A stretch of DNA of 59,827 nucleotides. Origin: Thermoplasmata archaeon. Lineage in GTDB: Archaea > Thermoplasmatota > Thermoplasmata > RBG-16-68-12. Below, in pieces: positions 42,348-50,296 of the stretch (the first letter of the stretch is position 1; each line of letters opens with the position of its first letter). The stretch lies in NCBI GenBank assembly GCA_036395115.1, contig DASWDU010000028.1, positions 1 to 59,827 of the forward strand. The letters run 5' to 3'. The position numbers were made by a program, and so were the translations under genes. The notes below the pieces were generated by a model. It searched no databases. It saw only the letters and a list, made by a program, of their open reading frames with translations, and was not told the origin of the DNA.

Positions 42348-43331
42348 GTGGGTCACATGGAATGCCGCTCCACGTCGTCCGGTTGCCGAGTGCTGTGGGT
42401 CATCGCGGTTGGCTTCGCGGCGGTCCTGTTTCTTGCGGCGATGGCGGTCGGATCGAATCCCGCGTCGGCTCGCGGCGGACCGAAAGATCGGACGCCGCCG
42501 ACGGCGCCGACGGACCTTCAGGTCCTGAACGTCACGTCGTTCAGCGTGTCGCTCGCATGGAACCCGTCCACGGACAACTCGGGGGTCGCCTCGTACATCG
42601 TCCAGGGGTCCCACGGCGCGGGTCTCTGGGTCCCCCACCCCACGACAAGCGTGGTCTTCCTCGCCGGGTTGGAAGGAGGATTCACGTACTCGTTCTACGC
42701 CTACGCCGTGGACCTCGTCGGACTCAGCTCGAGCCGGAGCAACACGGTGACGGTCACGCTGCCCCGCGACACGTCGCCGCCGACGGCGCCCATCGTCACC
42801 GTGACCGACATTGGTCCCACTCACGTGTCGTTGTCGTTCTCGTCCACGGACGATAGTCCGTTCGTCTTCTACACGGTGTTCCTCGACGGGACGCCGATTT
42901 TCTGGGCGGGCACGACCACGTCAGCCACGATCAAGACTCTCGCCCCGGACACGACATACACCTTCACGGTGCAGGCTCGAGACAACGGGATCAACTGGTC
43001 TCCGTTCAGCGAACCCCTCACCGTCAAGACGGAACCGAAGAATCCGGACGACACGACGCCTCCGACTGCGGTGACGGGTTTGACGACGAACGGTCTCGTC
43101 TTCGGTGAAGAGATCTGGTTGTTCTGGGTGCAGTCCACGGACGACTTCGCGCCTCCGGAGTTCATCCGATACGACATCTACGACAACGGGGTGTTGGTCT
43201 CTCAGACTGTCGGTCGCGGCGAGACCGTCTTCTACGGGACGGCCGGAATCGTCAACACGATCTCCGTAGTCGCCGTAGACACGGCCGGAAACGAATCTGC
43301 GTCGGCCACGTTGACGATCGACCTGAGCTGA
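42348..43331 (+). CDS. Secreted fibronectin type III repeat protein
   Basis: 327 residues. A signal peptide or anchor at about 15-42 (VLWVIAVGFAAVLFLAAMAV then GSNPASARG) is followed by three FnIII-like domains, each introduced by D-x-T-x-P-P-T-A-P or V: near residues 48, 139 and 238. The FnIII modules suggest binding to cell-surface or extracellular carbohydrate. GTG 42348 or ATG 42357 is the start. No enzyme domain is seen. Confidence 0.85.
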   Translation: MGHMECRSTSSGCRVLWVIAVGFAAVLFLAAMAVGSNPASARGGPKDRTPPTAPTDLQVLNVTSFSVSLAWNPSTDNSGVASYIVQGSHGAGLWVPHPTTSVVFLAGLEGGFTYSFYAYAVDLVGLSSSRSNTVTVTLPRDTSPPTAPIVTVTDIGPTHVSLSFSSTDDSPFVFYTVFLDGTPIFWAGTTTSATIKTLAPDTTYTFTVQARDNGINWSPFSEPLTVKTEPKNPDDTTPPTAVTGLTTNGLVFGEEIWLFWVQSTDDFAPPEFIRYDIYDNGVLVSQTVGRGETVFYGTAGIVNTISVVAVDTAGNESASATLTIDLS

Positions 43332-43525
43332 AGTCCCGCGAACGCGTGTCGTGCGATCACGATCGGCGAGCCATCCAACGTGTCTCGGTCCGGCGCTCCG
43401 GTTCGCTCTTCCAACGGGCCGCGCGAAGCAGAGCCCACGCAATGTTTCGCCGTGCGGCCAACCGGGCGGGAGTTGAATAGCTGACTTAATGCGGCGCATT
43501 CCATTCGGTTTGCTTGCTGTCCACG

Positions 43526-44572
43526 ATGGCCATCCTCTCAATCACCCGCGAGAATGTGCTTGCGTTCCGGCGACGCGCGACGTACCTACACACGCGCTTG
43601 CCGCGGGGACGACTCGTTGAGGCCGCGTTTGCAGGACTCCAAGATAGCGCTCCGCGATCCGCCGTCTTGGCGCTCCACGCGCGCGTCAGAGATGTCTCGC
43701 CGTCCGCCTGGAAGGATCCCCGGTTCGTCCAAGTCTGGGGCCCTCGCGGCGCCGTGTACGTCGTGCCGGCTCACGATGTGGCCGTCTTCACTCTGGGTCG
43801 GTCGCCGCGCAATTCCATCTTGCGAGCTTCTGTGAGCGCCGCCTCCGAAAGAGCAAGGCGCGCGTTCCGCGCCCAAGGGGCTCAACCGGGCCGCGTCCTC
43901 TCGGATCGAGCAGCGGGGGTGAATTTCCGCGAGCTGAGAATCGCATCGATGACCGGGGCGCTGAGGATCGAGTGGGATGGAGCCTCGACAGCCTGGCGGC
44001 TTGTCGAGCCTCCGACCGAGGCGGCGGAACCGGCCCGCCTCGAGCTCGCGCGTCGGTTCCTGCGGTCGGTTGGGCCTTCGACGCCCCGGGAATTCATGTG
44101 GTGGTCGGGCGGGTGGGCTGGATCCTTTGGCCCATCCACACGCGGAGAGCTCTCCGACGCGCAGCAGACGTTCCGTTCTCTCGAAGAGGAACTTAGCGAG
44201 GTTGAACTCGAAGGCCGGAAACGGTGGGTCCTTCGGACGGACCGCTCCAGGTTGGAACGCGCGGTGCCCGTCGAAACGGTGCGCCTGCTGCCGCCCGGAG
44301 ACCCGTATCTGGCGTCCGCAGACCGGGCATTGCTCGTACCGGAGCCACGATTTCGATCCGAATTGTGGCCCAAGTCCGTGTGGCCGGGTGCGCTCATGCT
44401 GAACTGTGAGATCGTGGGTACCTGGCGTCGGCAGGTGGGCCGAGTCACCGTGCGAGCTTGGCGACCGTTGGGACCCGAAGTCAAAGCCGCAGTCGAGGAG
44501 GAGGTCTCCGGCATGCCCATCGAATCGGCGAGGAAGGAGGTCCGTTGGTCGACGGGCGATGTGCCCCTCTGA
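43526..44572 (+). CDS. Winged-helix HTH_42 (AlkZ-like) protein
   Basis: 348 residues of the HTH_42 family, which includes the AlkZ/AlkX DNA glycosylases acting on bulky or crosslinked bases. Family features are the three winged-helix segments, ETVRLLPPGDPYLASADRALL and LMLNCEIVGTWRRQVGRVTVRAWRPL near the C-terminus. The catalytic QxQ motif of AlkZ is not obvious here (LHARVRD in its place), so activity is uncertain. ATG 43526 is preferred to TTG 43514. Confidence 0.8.
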   Translation: MAILSITRENVLAFRRRATYLHTRLPRGRLVEAAFAGLQDSAPRSAVLALHARVRDVSPSAWKDPRFVQVWGPRGAVYVVPAHDVAVFTLGRSPRNSILRASVSAASERARRAFRAQGAQPGRVLSDRAAGVNFRELRIASMTGALRIEWDGASTAWRLVEPPTEAAEPARLELARRFLRSVGPSTPREFMWWSGGWAGSFGPSTRGELSDAQQTFRSLEEELSEVELEGRKRWVLRTDRSRLERAVPVETVRLLPPGDPYLASADRALLVPEPRFRSELWPKSVWPGALMLNCEIVGTWRRQVGRVTVRAWRPLGPEVKAAVEEEVSGMPIESARKEVRWSTGDVPL

Positions 44573-44630
44573 GTTGCGCGGTGACCGATCGTTCCCTCGA
44601 GAACGATGCCATCGCACCTTGTGTTTGTCG

Positions 44631-45095
44631 CTAATCGTGCTCCGGATGGCCCTTCATCCACCGCTCCTCATCCTCCGTGGGAGTAAGGGGATATCCGACC
44701 GACCAGAGGAACACTCGAGCGGTTGCGGGGCCGATGTGCTTGAACTCGTACTGGAGATCCTCGAGGAGCTTCCCTTCGCGCTTCCCAAAGCCGGCGATGT
44801 ACCCCTTCACCGAACCGTGTTCCTTCGCCAAGTCCAAAATCGTCCTGGCGTTCTCGACCGTCGCGCGGATTTTCTTTTCGTTCCGGACGATTCCTGGATC
44901 CTGCAGCAATGCCCGGATGTCGCGCTCCGATAGCCGGGCGACCTTCTCGGGTGAGAAATCACGAAACGCCTTTCGAAAGTGGGGCCACTTCTTCTCAACC
45001 ATCTGCCAATTCAAGCCCGCGCTGAAGATCGCCCTGGACATCAGGTCGAGGTACCCGTGGTCGTCCTTCGGGGGGACCGCTTTCCATCCCGGCAT
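44631..45095 (-). CDS. Tag-like HhH-GPD glycosylase without zinc site
   Basis: About 154 residues, similar in the central part to 3-methyladenine glycosylase I (FSPEKVARLSERDIRALLQDPGIVRN, ILDLAKEHGSVKGYIAGFGKRE). The zinc ligands of Tag are absent, and the position of Glu38 (Tag LEGAQAGLSW) reads SRAIFSAGLNW. The C-terminus has GPATARVFLWSVGYPLTP. ATG 45095 is 26-28 bp downstream of a TATA box, so a leaderless mRNA is likely; ATG 45110 is the longer option. Function may have changed from base excision. Confidence 0.75.
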   Translation of the reverse strand: MPGWKAVPPKDDHGYLDLMSRAIFSAGLNWQMVEKKWPHFRKAFRDFSPEKVARLSERDIRALLQDPGIVRNEKKIRATVENARTILDLAKEHGSVKGYIAGFGKREGKLLEDLQYEFKHIGPATARVFLWSVGYPLTPTEDEERWMKGHPEHD

Positions 45096-45118
45096 GGGGA
45101 CTGCGACCATGTTCGCTC

Positions 45119-45126
45119 TATTTATG
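45119..45126 (-). promoter_or_regulatory. TATA box for the second Tag-like gene
   Basis: cataaata on the minus strand; its centre lies about 27 bp upstream of ATG 45095, which argues for that start. Confidence 0.5.
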
Positions 45127-45186
45127 CCTACCTTCGCATCGGTCCTCGCCCCGCCTTGAGTGGGGCCCATTCTTGAATGCTCCTCG

Positions 45187-45543
45187 TCATCGATTCTTGC
45201 TTCTGCTCAATCGCGTTGTGGGCTTTACCCCCGACAGGCCTAGCGCGATCCACCCCTTGAGGTTATCATCCTCGCCGAGGCCCTTGCTGGCGACAAACAC
45301 AAATCCTCGCAACGGTCGACCCGTGAAGTCCATAGGACGTGTATGAGGATGTCTTAGCGCTTCCGAGTAGTTCTCTGGGCCGACCCGGACCATCAATTCA
45401 TCTCTGACGATCCCCAAGACCATCCGCCCGCGGTGCATGATGGCGAGTCCGCCGAACATCTCCTTTTCCGCGATGTCAGGCTCGTGTCGAAGGATTCGTC
45501 GAACCCGGTCGGCGAGTCGTTGTTCGTACGCCACAGTTATCAT
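45187..45543 (-). CDS. TfoX N-terminal domain protein
   Basis: 118 residues. TfoX-N pattern: AYEQRLADRVRRILRHEP, EKEMFGGLAIMHRGRMVLGIV, LMVRVGPENY, then RPMDFTGRPLRGFVFVASKG. In bacteria the domain belongs to competence regulators; free-standing archaeal copies are of unknown function. ATG 45543 is at the domain start; a longer frame from 45624 would add an unrelated stretch. Confidence 0.85.
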   Translation of the reverse strand: MITVAYEQRLADRVRRILRHEPDIAEKEMFGGLAIMHRGRMVLGIVRDELMVRVGPENYSEALRHPHTRPMDFTGRPLRGFVFVASKGLGEDDNLKGWIALGLSGVKPTTRLSRSKNR

Positions 45544-45620
45544 CCCTTGGGTCCGCAAGGCGGAAACGAGGCTCGGATGAGGTAGTCGGAATCCCTCCAC
45601 CGCGCGCGGCTGGCCGGAGT

Positions 45621-45989
45621 TCAAAGCATCCCAAAGGCCTTTGCGAACTCGCGAGGATCGTAGTATATCCGCTGTTCCACGATCTTGCCCTCGGCGACTC
45701 GAATCCAGTCAGCGATCTGGAGCGTAATAACGGTGCCCGACGGGGTTTTCAGATCCATCTCGTAGATCGAGCAGACCTGGTTGCCCTTCTCGAACTGGCT
45801 CTGCATCCGGGTTTGGAGGTGAGAAGGGAGGAGCTGTTCGTTCATTGCGATGTATTGCTTCGCTCCGCTTGCGTTCATCACCGGGCCAGCGAACGACATG
45901 TCCTCTGCCAGTAGATCTTCGAGTCCCTTCGTTTTCTTCCCGTCCGTCATCTCATAGAGCTTGTTCACGACCTTGAGCGCTTCTCCCAT
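45621..45989 (-). CDS. SnoaL/NTF2-like protein
   Basis: 122 residues with the cone-shaped NTF2-like fold: EALKVVNKLYEMTDGKK, LEDLLAEDMSFAGPVMNASG, and a C-terminal sheet with TLQIADWIRVAEGKIVEQRIYYDP. ATG 45989 has ggagg nine bases upstream. Such proteins bind or isomerise small molecules. It is divergent from the HxlR regulator at 46085, which probably controls it. Confidence 0.8.
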   Translation of the reverse strand: MGEALKVVNKLYEMTDGKKTKGLEDLLAEDMSFAGPVMNASGAKQYIAMNEQLLPSHLQTRMQSQFEKGNQVCSIYEMDLKTPSGTVITLQIADWIRVAEGKIVEQRIYYDPREFAKAFGML

Positions 45990-46045
45990 CGTCCTGCCTC
46001 CTTCGGGTTCCGCTTGGCAGCCCCGAGGGAGCATTGTATCAAAAG

Positions 46046-46052
46046 TATATAA
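46046..46052. promoter_or_regulatory. TATA box in the SnoaL/HxlR divergent region
   Basis: tatataa. On the plus strand transcription would start near 46075, just before ATG 46085 of the HxlR gene. It may serve both directions because the intergenic gap is under 100 bp. Confidence 0.55.
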
Positions 46053-46084
46053 GCCCTGAAGGGAATCGGATGATAGTGGTCCTG

Positions 46085-46675
46085 ATGCGGGACAAACTCA
46101 TGCTCACCCCACGAGGTTTCGCGATTCCTACGGTGCAGCCTAAAGCCTGCCCCATCCACGCGAGTCTCGGGGTCCTTGGGCGGAAGTGGGCGCTGTTGCT
46201 GCTGCGAGACGTTGCTTTTCATGAGCATGTCCGCTTTAGTGACATGCTGCGAAACAGCCCCGGCCTGACACCTAGGATCCTGACAATGCGCTTGAAGGAA
46301 CTGCAGGAGGAAGGATTCCTCATTCGCGTGACCGACGGAGTTCGGAGTGGCGCAATTACTTACGAGCTCGCGTCCAAGGGCCGGGACGTCATCCCGATCC
46401 TCACGGCCATAACGAATTTTGGTATCAAGCATCACGCCCACGTCGTCTTTGAGGATGGCGAGCCAAGGTCGTTGGACGAGATGTTTCCACGGTCACAATC
46501 GGAATTGCTCCGCGACCTAAAGGAGTACGCGGATCGGTCCCCCACGGCCAAGGAAGTTTCAGCGAAAGGTCGTCTTCGCGGCCGGAACTTGAACGGTTCC
46601 AGAGCCCGGGGGAAATCTCGTGCCGGGAGAGCTCCCGCGGCCACCATCCCGCGTGGCCGAGCTCCGCCCGAATGA
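46085..46675 (+). CDS. HxlR-family transcriptional regulator
   Basis: 196 residues. The HxlR winged helix follows the signature cysteine: CPIHASLGVLGRKWALLLLR, VRFSDMLRNSPGLTPRILTMRLKELQEEGFL. The C-terminal 60 residues are basic and low-complexity (RGRNLNGSRARGKSRAGRAP). HxlR proteins respond to redox or electrophiles. ATG 46085 is chosen from the TATA position; ATG 46070 is possible. Confidence 0.88.
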   Translation: MRDKLMLTPRGFAIPTVQPKACPIHASLGVLGRKWALLLLRDVAFHEHVRFSDMLRNSPGLTPRILTMRLKELQEEGFLIRVTDGVRSGAITYELASKGRDVIPILTAITNFGIKHHAHVVFEDGEPRSLDEMFPRSQSELLRDLKEYADRSPTAKEVSAKGRLRGRNLNGSRARGKSRAGRAPAATIPRGRAPPE

Positions 46676-46744
46676 TAGAAGTGTCCCCAGAATCGTCCCG
46701 GCTCGGCCCTCATTCATGCATTATCGGATCTTGCCCGGATGCCG

Positions 46745-46776
46745 TAGAATAGTGGACCGGGTGGGATTTGAACCCA
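46745..46776. repeat. att-like copy of tRNA-Ala 3' end
   Basis: 32 bp identical to 50139-50170 except for one base. It contains the T-arm and acceptor 3' strand of tRNA-Ala plus nine flanking bases. No matching 5' half follows, so this is a fragment and not a tRNA gene. Confidence 0.8.
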
Positions 46777-46916
46777 GAACACCAACCGGACCTGTGCCAG
46801 CATGTCTGCTACACTCGTCGGATCTGGGGTTTGTCGCTCGGGTGGAGTCTTGAAGACGACTCGGTGCTGGCCTAGAACCGCTCGGCAAGGGATTTATAGT
46901 CGTCATGCTATAGGAT

Positions 46917-46922
46917 TATATC
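46917..46922 (+). promoter_or_regulatory. TATA box for the HTH/nucleotidyltransferase operon
   Basis: ttatat, centred about 46 bp upstream of ATG 46965; aggaa at 46951-46955 may be the ribosome binding site. Confidence 0.45.
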
Positions 46923-46964
46923 AGATAGACCATAGTCATCGGACACGCAGAGGAATAGATCCAC

Positions 46965-48017
46965 ATGGATGAGACAGAATTTAGAATCCTTGACACTCTG
47001 TCGCGAGATCCTGGAAGGGAACTCTCGATCAGTGGACTGACCAGGGAAATCCGCCGTCTGCATGGTACCGCCCATTATGCGAACACTTACCGGGCGCTCA
47101 TGAGTCTGCAGAAACAGGGTGTTGTCCACCTCAAGAAAACCGGGAACATATCATTAGTCTCGCTCGATCTCAAGAACCGTGGAACCATTGATTCACTGTC
47201 CGAGATGGAGTTGCGCAGAAGGCACACTCTGCTCGAGAAGCGGGAGGAGCTGCAACGGCTGTACGATGCGTTTTCCGACGCCTCATACCTCGGACCGATA
47301 TCGCTAATTGATGCCGAGAGGAACATTAAGCTCAATCGCGCGGAACTCCTCATTCAACTTCCAGACTGGGCCTGGAATAGGGCGTCAGCCGATATGTTCG
47401 AGGGGAAGCTTGAGGAGGCCGAAGGTAGGCTGGGTATCCGGATTGACGCTCTGACCTTGGACGACGATCGCTTTCGATCTCTGCTAGCCGCACAAGAAAA
47501 GAATCCGCTCAAGGAAATGCTGTCAAAGCACACCACCCTGCTGGCTCCTGATCTTTTCTGGAACCAGATCAGAAATGCTTGGGCACGTGGAATTCAGATT
47601 CGATTCGATGAAGATGAGACAAATCCTCTCAAGATTTCGGAACAGAATCTTCTGTACAATCTTGCCCGATTCGGATACACTGAGTTCGGCCCTCAGATTA
47701 AGGAAGGTCAAGACTTCGGGATTGAGTACGTCGTGATCGCCCTGCTCTTGCGAGGAGATGCAAGACGCATTAGGGCGATACCAGGCCTTCTTGCCAAGAA
47801 TGCGCCTAACTACGAGTTGATCCTCTTCCTATCAAAGAAATATGGAATGCAAAGCAAGCTCTTCGGGCTCCTCAGAGCCTTGGCGAAACACGAGCGTGAC
47901 AAGGATCTTGAAAGCGTCTTGCGGATCTTGGAGAAGTCGGGTGTCAAGGAAATCAAGACCGATGGTAGGAGCATCGAAGAGATGATGAGGACCTCTAATG
48001 CCCTCAAAAGAGCCTGA
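46965..48017 (+). CDS. HTH protein with degenerate MNT-like domain
   Basis: 350 residues. Residues 1-70 form a winged helix (RILDTLSRDPGRELSISGLT, YRALMSLQKQGVVHLKKTGN). The middle (SLIDAERNIKLNRAELLIQL, ALTLDDDRFRSLLAAQEKNP, TLLAPDLFWNQI) resembles archaeal HTH-linked minimal nucleotidyltransferases, but the GS-x10-D-x-D active site is absent, so it is probably inactive. The C-terminal third is helical and unknown. It overlaps the next gene by 20 bp. A likely role is regulator or antitoxin of that nucleotidyltransferase (inference). Confidence 0.7.
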   Translation: MDETEFRILDTLSRDPGRELSISGLTREIRRLHGTAHYANTYRALMSLQKQGVVHLKKTGNISLVSLDLKNRGTIDSLSEMELRRRHTLLEKREELQRLYDAFSDASYLGPISLIDAERNIKLNRAELLIQLPDWAWNRASADMFEGKLEEAEGRLGIRIDALTLDDDRFRSLLAAQEKNPLKEMLSKHTTLLAPDLFWNQIRNAWARGIQIRFDEDETNPLKISEQNLLYNLARFGYTEFGPQIKEGQDFGIEYVVIALLLRGDARRIRAIPGLLAKNAPNYELILFLSKKYGMQSKLFGLLRALAKHERDKDLESVLRILEKSGVKEIKTDGRSIEEMMRTSNALKRA

Positions 48018-48528
48018 AATCGATCCTTCCAGCCTGCTGGACTTTCTTCGGTTGGTTGGCAGAGAGTTGTCCCGTGCAATTGTGTTGGTCGCCGCCGGGG
48101 GCACGGCGCTGACGCTCCTTGGTGTCAAGCCTTCCACGCGAGATATTGACTTCACTGGCCCAGGCGAAGACATTGAGGCCTTCAAGCGGGCGCTTGGCGG
48201 CATCCCGCACGGGATGAAAGTCGACACTTGGCCGGGTGGTCAAGTATTCACCCAGTTCCTGCCCTCGGACTATCTCGCGAGGAGCAAACCAATCAAGCAG
48301 CTGACGAACATCGATCTGAGAGCGCTTCATCCAGTGGATGTCATCGTAACCAAGATCGGTCGCCTGGACGAGCGAGATGAGCAAGACATCGAAGCCTGCA
48401 TTCGCGAGTTCAAGATCTCGAAATCTGCCGTGGCAAAGAGAGCGAAGAGGGTTGCCTACGTCGGCAACGAGGAACTCTTCAGATCGAACGTCGAGTACGC
48501 CCTTCGTCGGTTCTTCGGTTCCAAGTAG
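47998..48528 (+). CDS. Nucleotidyltransferase (DUF6036/AbiEii-like)
   Basis: 176 residues. The polymerase-beta-type active site is present: VAAGGTALTLLGVKPSTRDIDF, with the two glycines at 34-35 and DID at 49-51. It resembles DUF6036/AbiEii-like nucleotidyltransferases, several of which are toxins that modify tRNA. ATG 47998 lies inside the end of the HTH gene (20-bp overlap), so the two are co-translated. A toxin-antitoxin role is plausible but not shown. Confidence 0.75.
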   Translation: MPSKEPEIDPSSLLDFLRLVGRELSRAIVLVAAGGTALTLLGVKPSTRDIDFTGPGEDIEAFKRALGGIPHGMKVDTWPGGQVFTQFLPSDYLARSKPIKQLTNIDLRALHPVDVIVTKIGRLDERDEQDIEACIREFKISKSAVAKRAKRVAYVGNEELFRSNVEYALRRFFGSK

Positions 48529-48644
48529 GTTGCGAATCGGCAGACGGTCTGTCCCTAAAGGGTGTCGAGTCAATATCGTGACACGTACTGTATGATCAGG
48601 TAGGCGTGGTTCAGTCTCGACAGGGCGCGGACCGGGTCTTTCTT

Positions 48645-48723
48645 GCGGTTGCAACCGCGCCCTTGCGGCCTCAACAACCCTCCAGCGGACTGTCCGGGGG
48701 GCAACGGGATTCCGATCGGAATC
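48645..48723. other. Two perfect palindromes between island genes
   Basis: gcggttgcaaccgc (48645-48658) and gattccgatcggaatc (48708-48723) are uninterrupted palindromes of 14 and 16 bp in the gap between the nucleotidyltransferase and DUF2080 stop codons. They may be convergent terminators or binding sites. Confidence 0.4.
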
Positions 48724-48737
48724 GGCTCGTTCACTGT

Positions 48738-48914
48738 TCACTCTAGCTCGGTGATGTCGACGACCACGACTTTACGTCCTTCCCACTCCTTGGGTAGGTA
48801 GACCTGGTTTCCGCGCCCATAATTCTTCACTTCAGTAAGGGCGACGTTGAGTGGATTCCCTTTCTCATCAAGCGCGGCGAGAGCCTCCCGCCGTTTTCGG
48901 ATTTCGATTCGCAT
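48738..48914 (-). CDS. DUF2080 transposon-associated small protein
   Basis: 58 residues, ATG 48914 to TGA at 48738. It begins MRIEIRKRREALAALDEKGN and ends with VKNYGRGNQVYLPKEWEGRK followed by a VVVVDITELE tail; the G-x-V-Y-L-P-K-E-W-x-G-x-K-V core is the DUF2080 signature. These small AbrB-like proteins occur beside archaeal transposons and are probably DNA-binding. No transposase is intact here. It supports the mobile origin of the island. Confidence 0.8.
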   Translation of the reverse strand: MRIEIRKRREALAALDEKGNPLNVALTEVKNYGRGNQVYLPKEWEGRKVVVVDITELE

Positions 48915-49081
48915 ATGGTTGGCGTTCGTGGATGGTCTTGTCGGCTTGTTTGTAGAGGACGAGACGAAGGGAGAGGCATGAGTCTGGGTAGCCGCCAGAT
49001 TGTGGTCCCAGCCTGCACTGCTCTGGAGATCGGGAAGGCTGACATCTTATTTGTATCGAAAAGACATTCTAGAGACCTGGA

Positions 49082-49822
49082 ATGGGCGCGGATCGAGGGA
49101 CGACCCAAGACGGAGTGTTCGAGCAGCTCTTCTTGCGCGCCTTGGAACTCATGTACTCAGACATTGAGCCTGAGCCAGGCTTTCACCGATTCATCAATGA
49201 ATGTAGTGATGTTGTTCGAAGCCGTGCATGGGACTCTCTCAGGAGGCTCGACATCCCGTCGGATCTCCGCCATATTGAGAGTTGGCTCAGCTCTCTTCTC
49301 GAGGACGAGCCCCCCGAACCGCAGATCAGGGGTCTGTACTTTGGAATCTCGGATCCGTTCGTGGGCGTCGGCTACGAACTCTACTTGTGCGGCTCGAGCC
49401 GTTATGATTCAGCGGATGTTGACTTCGCTTGGGCTGCTAATCCGGACTATTGGCCGGAGGATCGATACTCGAAATCCGATGTCTTCCATGCGATGTGGGC
49501 GCCGTCAGGGCAAAGACAGCTGCCCTATCAGCTCGCGGACGATGCGATCCCGCTTGTCTATGCGGGTCTCTTGGCTAACTGGCTCTCTTCCCGCATGTCA
49601 CGGGTCGTCCTGGGTAACGCGAAGTCGCGCGTGATTGCGGTCGGTCATGACGAAGGTGATGCGTATCTCTTGGGTATTGTCGACTCAGACGGATATCACA
49701 AGTCGAGCCTCAAGGCTACGTTGGAAGCGATTGGTGAAAGGGAACGCCAGGTCGAGAGGTTTGTCGCCGGACTTGAGCCTGGCCAACGTGGCCACACCGA
49801 TGAAAACCGGGACTTTCCCTAG
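49082..49822 (+). CDS. Orphan protein of unknown function
   Basis: 246 residues, acidic, with mixed alpha/beta character: FLRALELMYSDIEPEPGFHR, IRGLYFGISDPFVGVGYELY, VDFAWAANPDYWPED. No family motif, signal peptide or membrane segment is seen. Composition resembles immunity or accessory proteins of mobile elements, but this is only an impression. ATG 49082; no ribosome binding site is clear. It is the last gene of the island. Confidence 0.6.
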   Translation: MGADRGTTQDGVFEQLFLRALELMYSDIEPEPGFHRFINECSDVVRSRAWDSLRRLDIPSDLRHIESWLSSLLEDEPPEPQIRGLYFGISDPFVGVGYELYLCGSSRYDSADVDFAWAANPDYWPEDRYSKSDVFHAMWAPSGQRQLPYQLADDAIPLVYAGLLANWLSSRMSRVVLGNAKSRVIAVGHDEGDAYLLGIVDSDGYHKSSLKATLEAIGERERQVERFVAGLEPGQRGHTDENRDFP

Positions 49823-50138
49823 TCCGTCGCCAAGTCTGGAAGCTTCAGAGCGACGCATAACCGAATCTCTCTCGATCCCGCGAACCGCTTGGAGGTCGAC
49901 GAGGTCGAGAAGATCGTTCACGGGCCGGCTCCGGCCTGCCGTGGATGGCGTATGTTTGGCGGATGCCTGGCTGGTTCAATGGAAGAGAGCGCGTTCCCGG
50001 GCCCGATGAGGTTGCGTCTCGGTGGTGAGGCCGCAGGATTCCTTGGGTTTCCTGACTATAGTGTCAAATACCATGAGGAACCGCTTCGAGGAGGTCCCTT
50101 CTTAAGTGACCCTCAGGTCTTTCGAATGTCCCACTCCA
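49823..50138. other. Non-coding end of the tRNA-Ala island
   Basis: 316 bp. Frames here (for example 49889-50251, +) run into the tRNA and have no recognisable features. Nothing else is supported. Confidence 0.5.
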
Positions 50139-50170
50139 TAGAAAAGTGGACCGGGTGGGATTTGAACCCA
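50139..50170. repeat. att-like repeat at tRNA-Ala 3' end
   Basis: Partner of 46745-46776 with a single mismatch (t to a at 50144). It overlaps the 3' part of the intact tRNA-Ala gene and eight bases beyond it. Confidence 0.8.
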
Positions 50171-50219
50171 CGGCCTCTACCATGCCAAGATAGCGATCTT
50201 CCAGCTGATCTACCGGCCC
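50147..50219 (-). tRNA. tRNA-Ala (anticodon GGC)
   Basis: Complete cloverleaf: acceptor gggccgg/ccggtcc with the G3-U70 wobble pair that identifies tRNA-Ala; D-stem gatc/gatc; anticodon stem ctatc/ggtag with loop TTGGCAT, anticodon GGC; T-arm gtggg-TTCAAAT-cccac; A73. No intron, no CCA. Its 3' end is an integration site. Confidence 0.95.
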
Positions 50220-50296
50220 GCGAGCGGTGTGTATTCGAGGAGGGGATATGAACTCTTGCGGGCAGGTTCCCGCACTCCCAAAGCGGAGTTCGCTGG

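Larger units (their letters stand above)
46777..50138. mobile_element. tRNA-Ala-anchored genomic island (3.4 kb)
   Basis: Bounded by 32-bp direct repeats (46745-46776, 50139-50170), one of which is part of the intact tRNA-Ala gene. Cargo: HTH protein, nucleotidyltransferase, DUF2080 protein and an orphan gene. The first two genes are visibly poorer in G+C than the surrounding genome. No integrase remains, so it is probably a decayed or non-autonomous element. Confidence 0.65.

Noticed and set aside
46745-46870. Possible complete intron-containing tRNA at 46752
   Set aside because: Only the T-arm and acceptor 3' strand are tRNA-like. No GGGCCGG or GGACCGG 5' strand, D-arm or anticodon stem could be placed within 150 nt, and the T-stem lacks its 49-65 pair.
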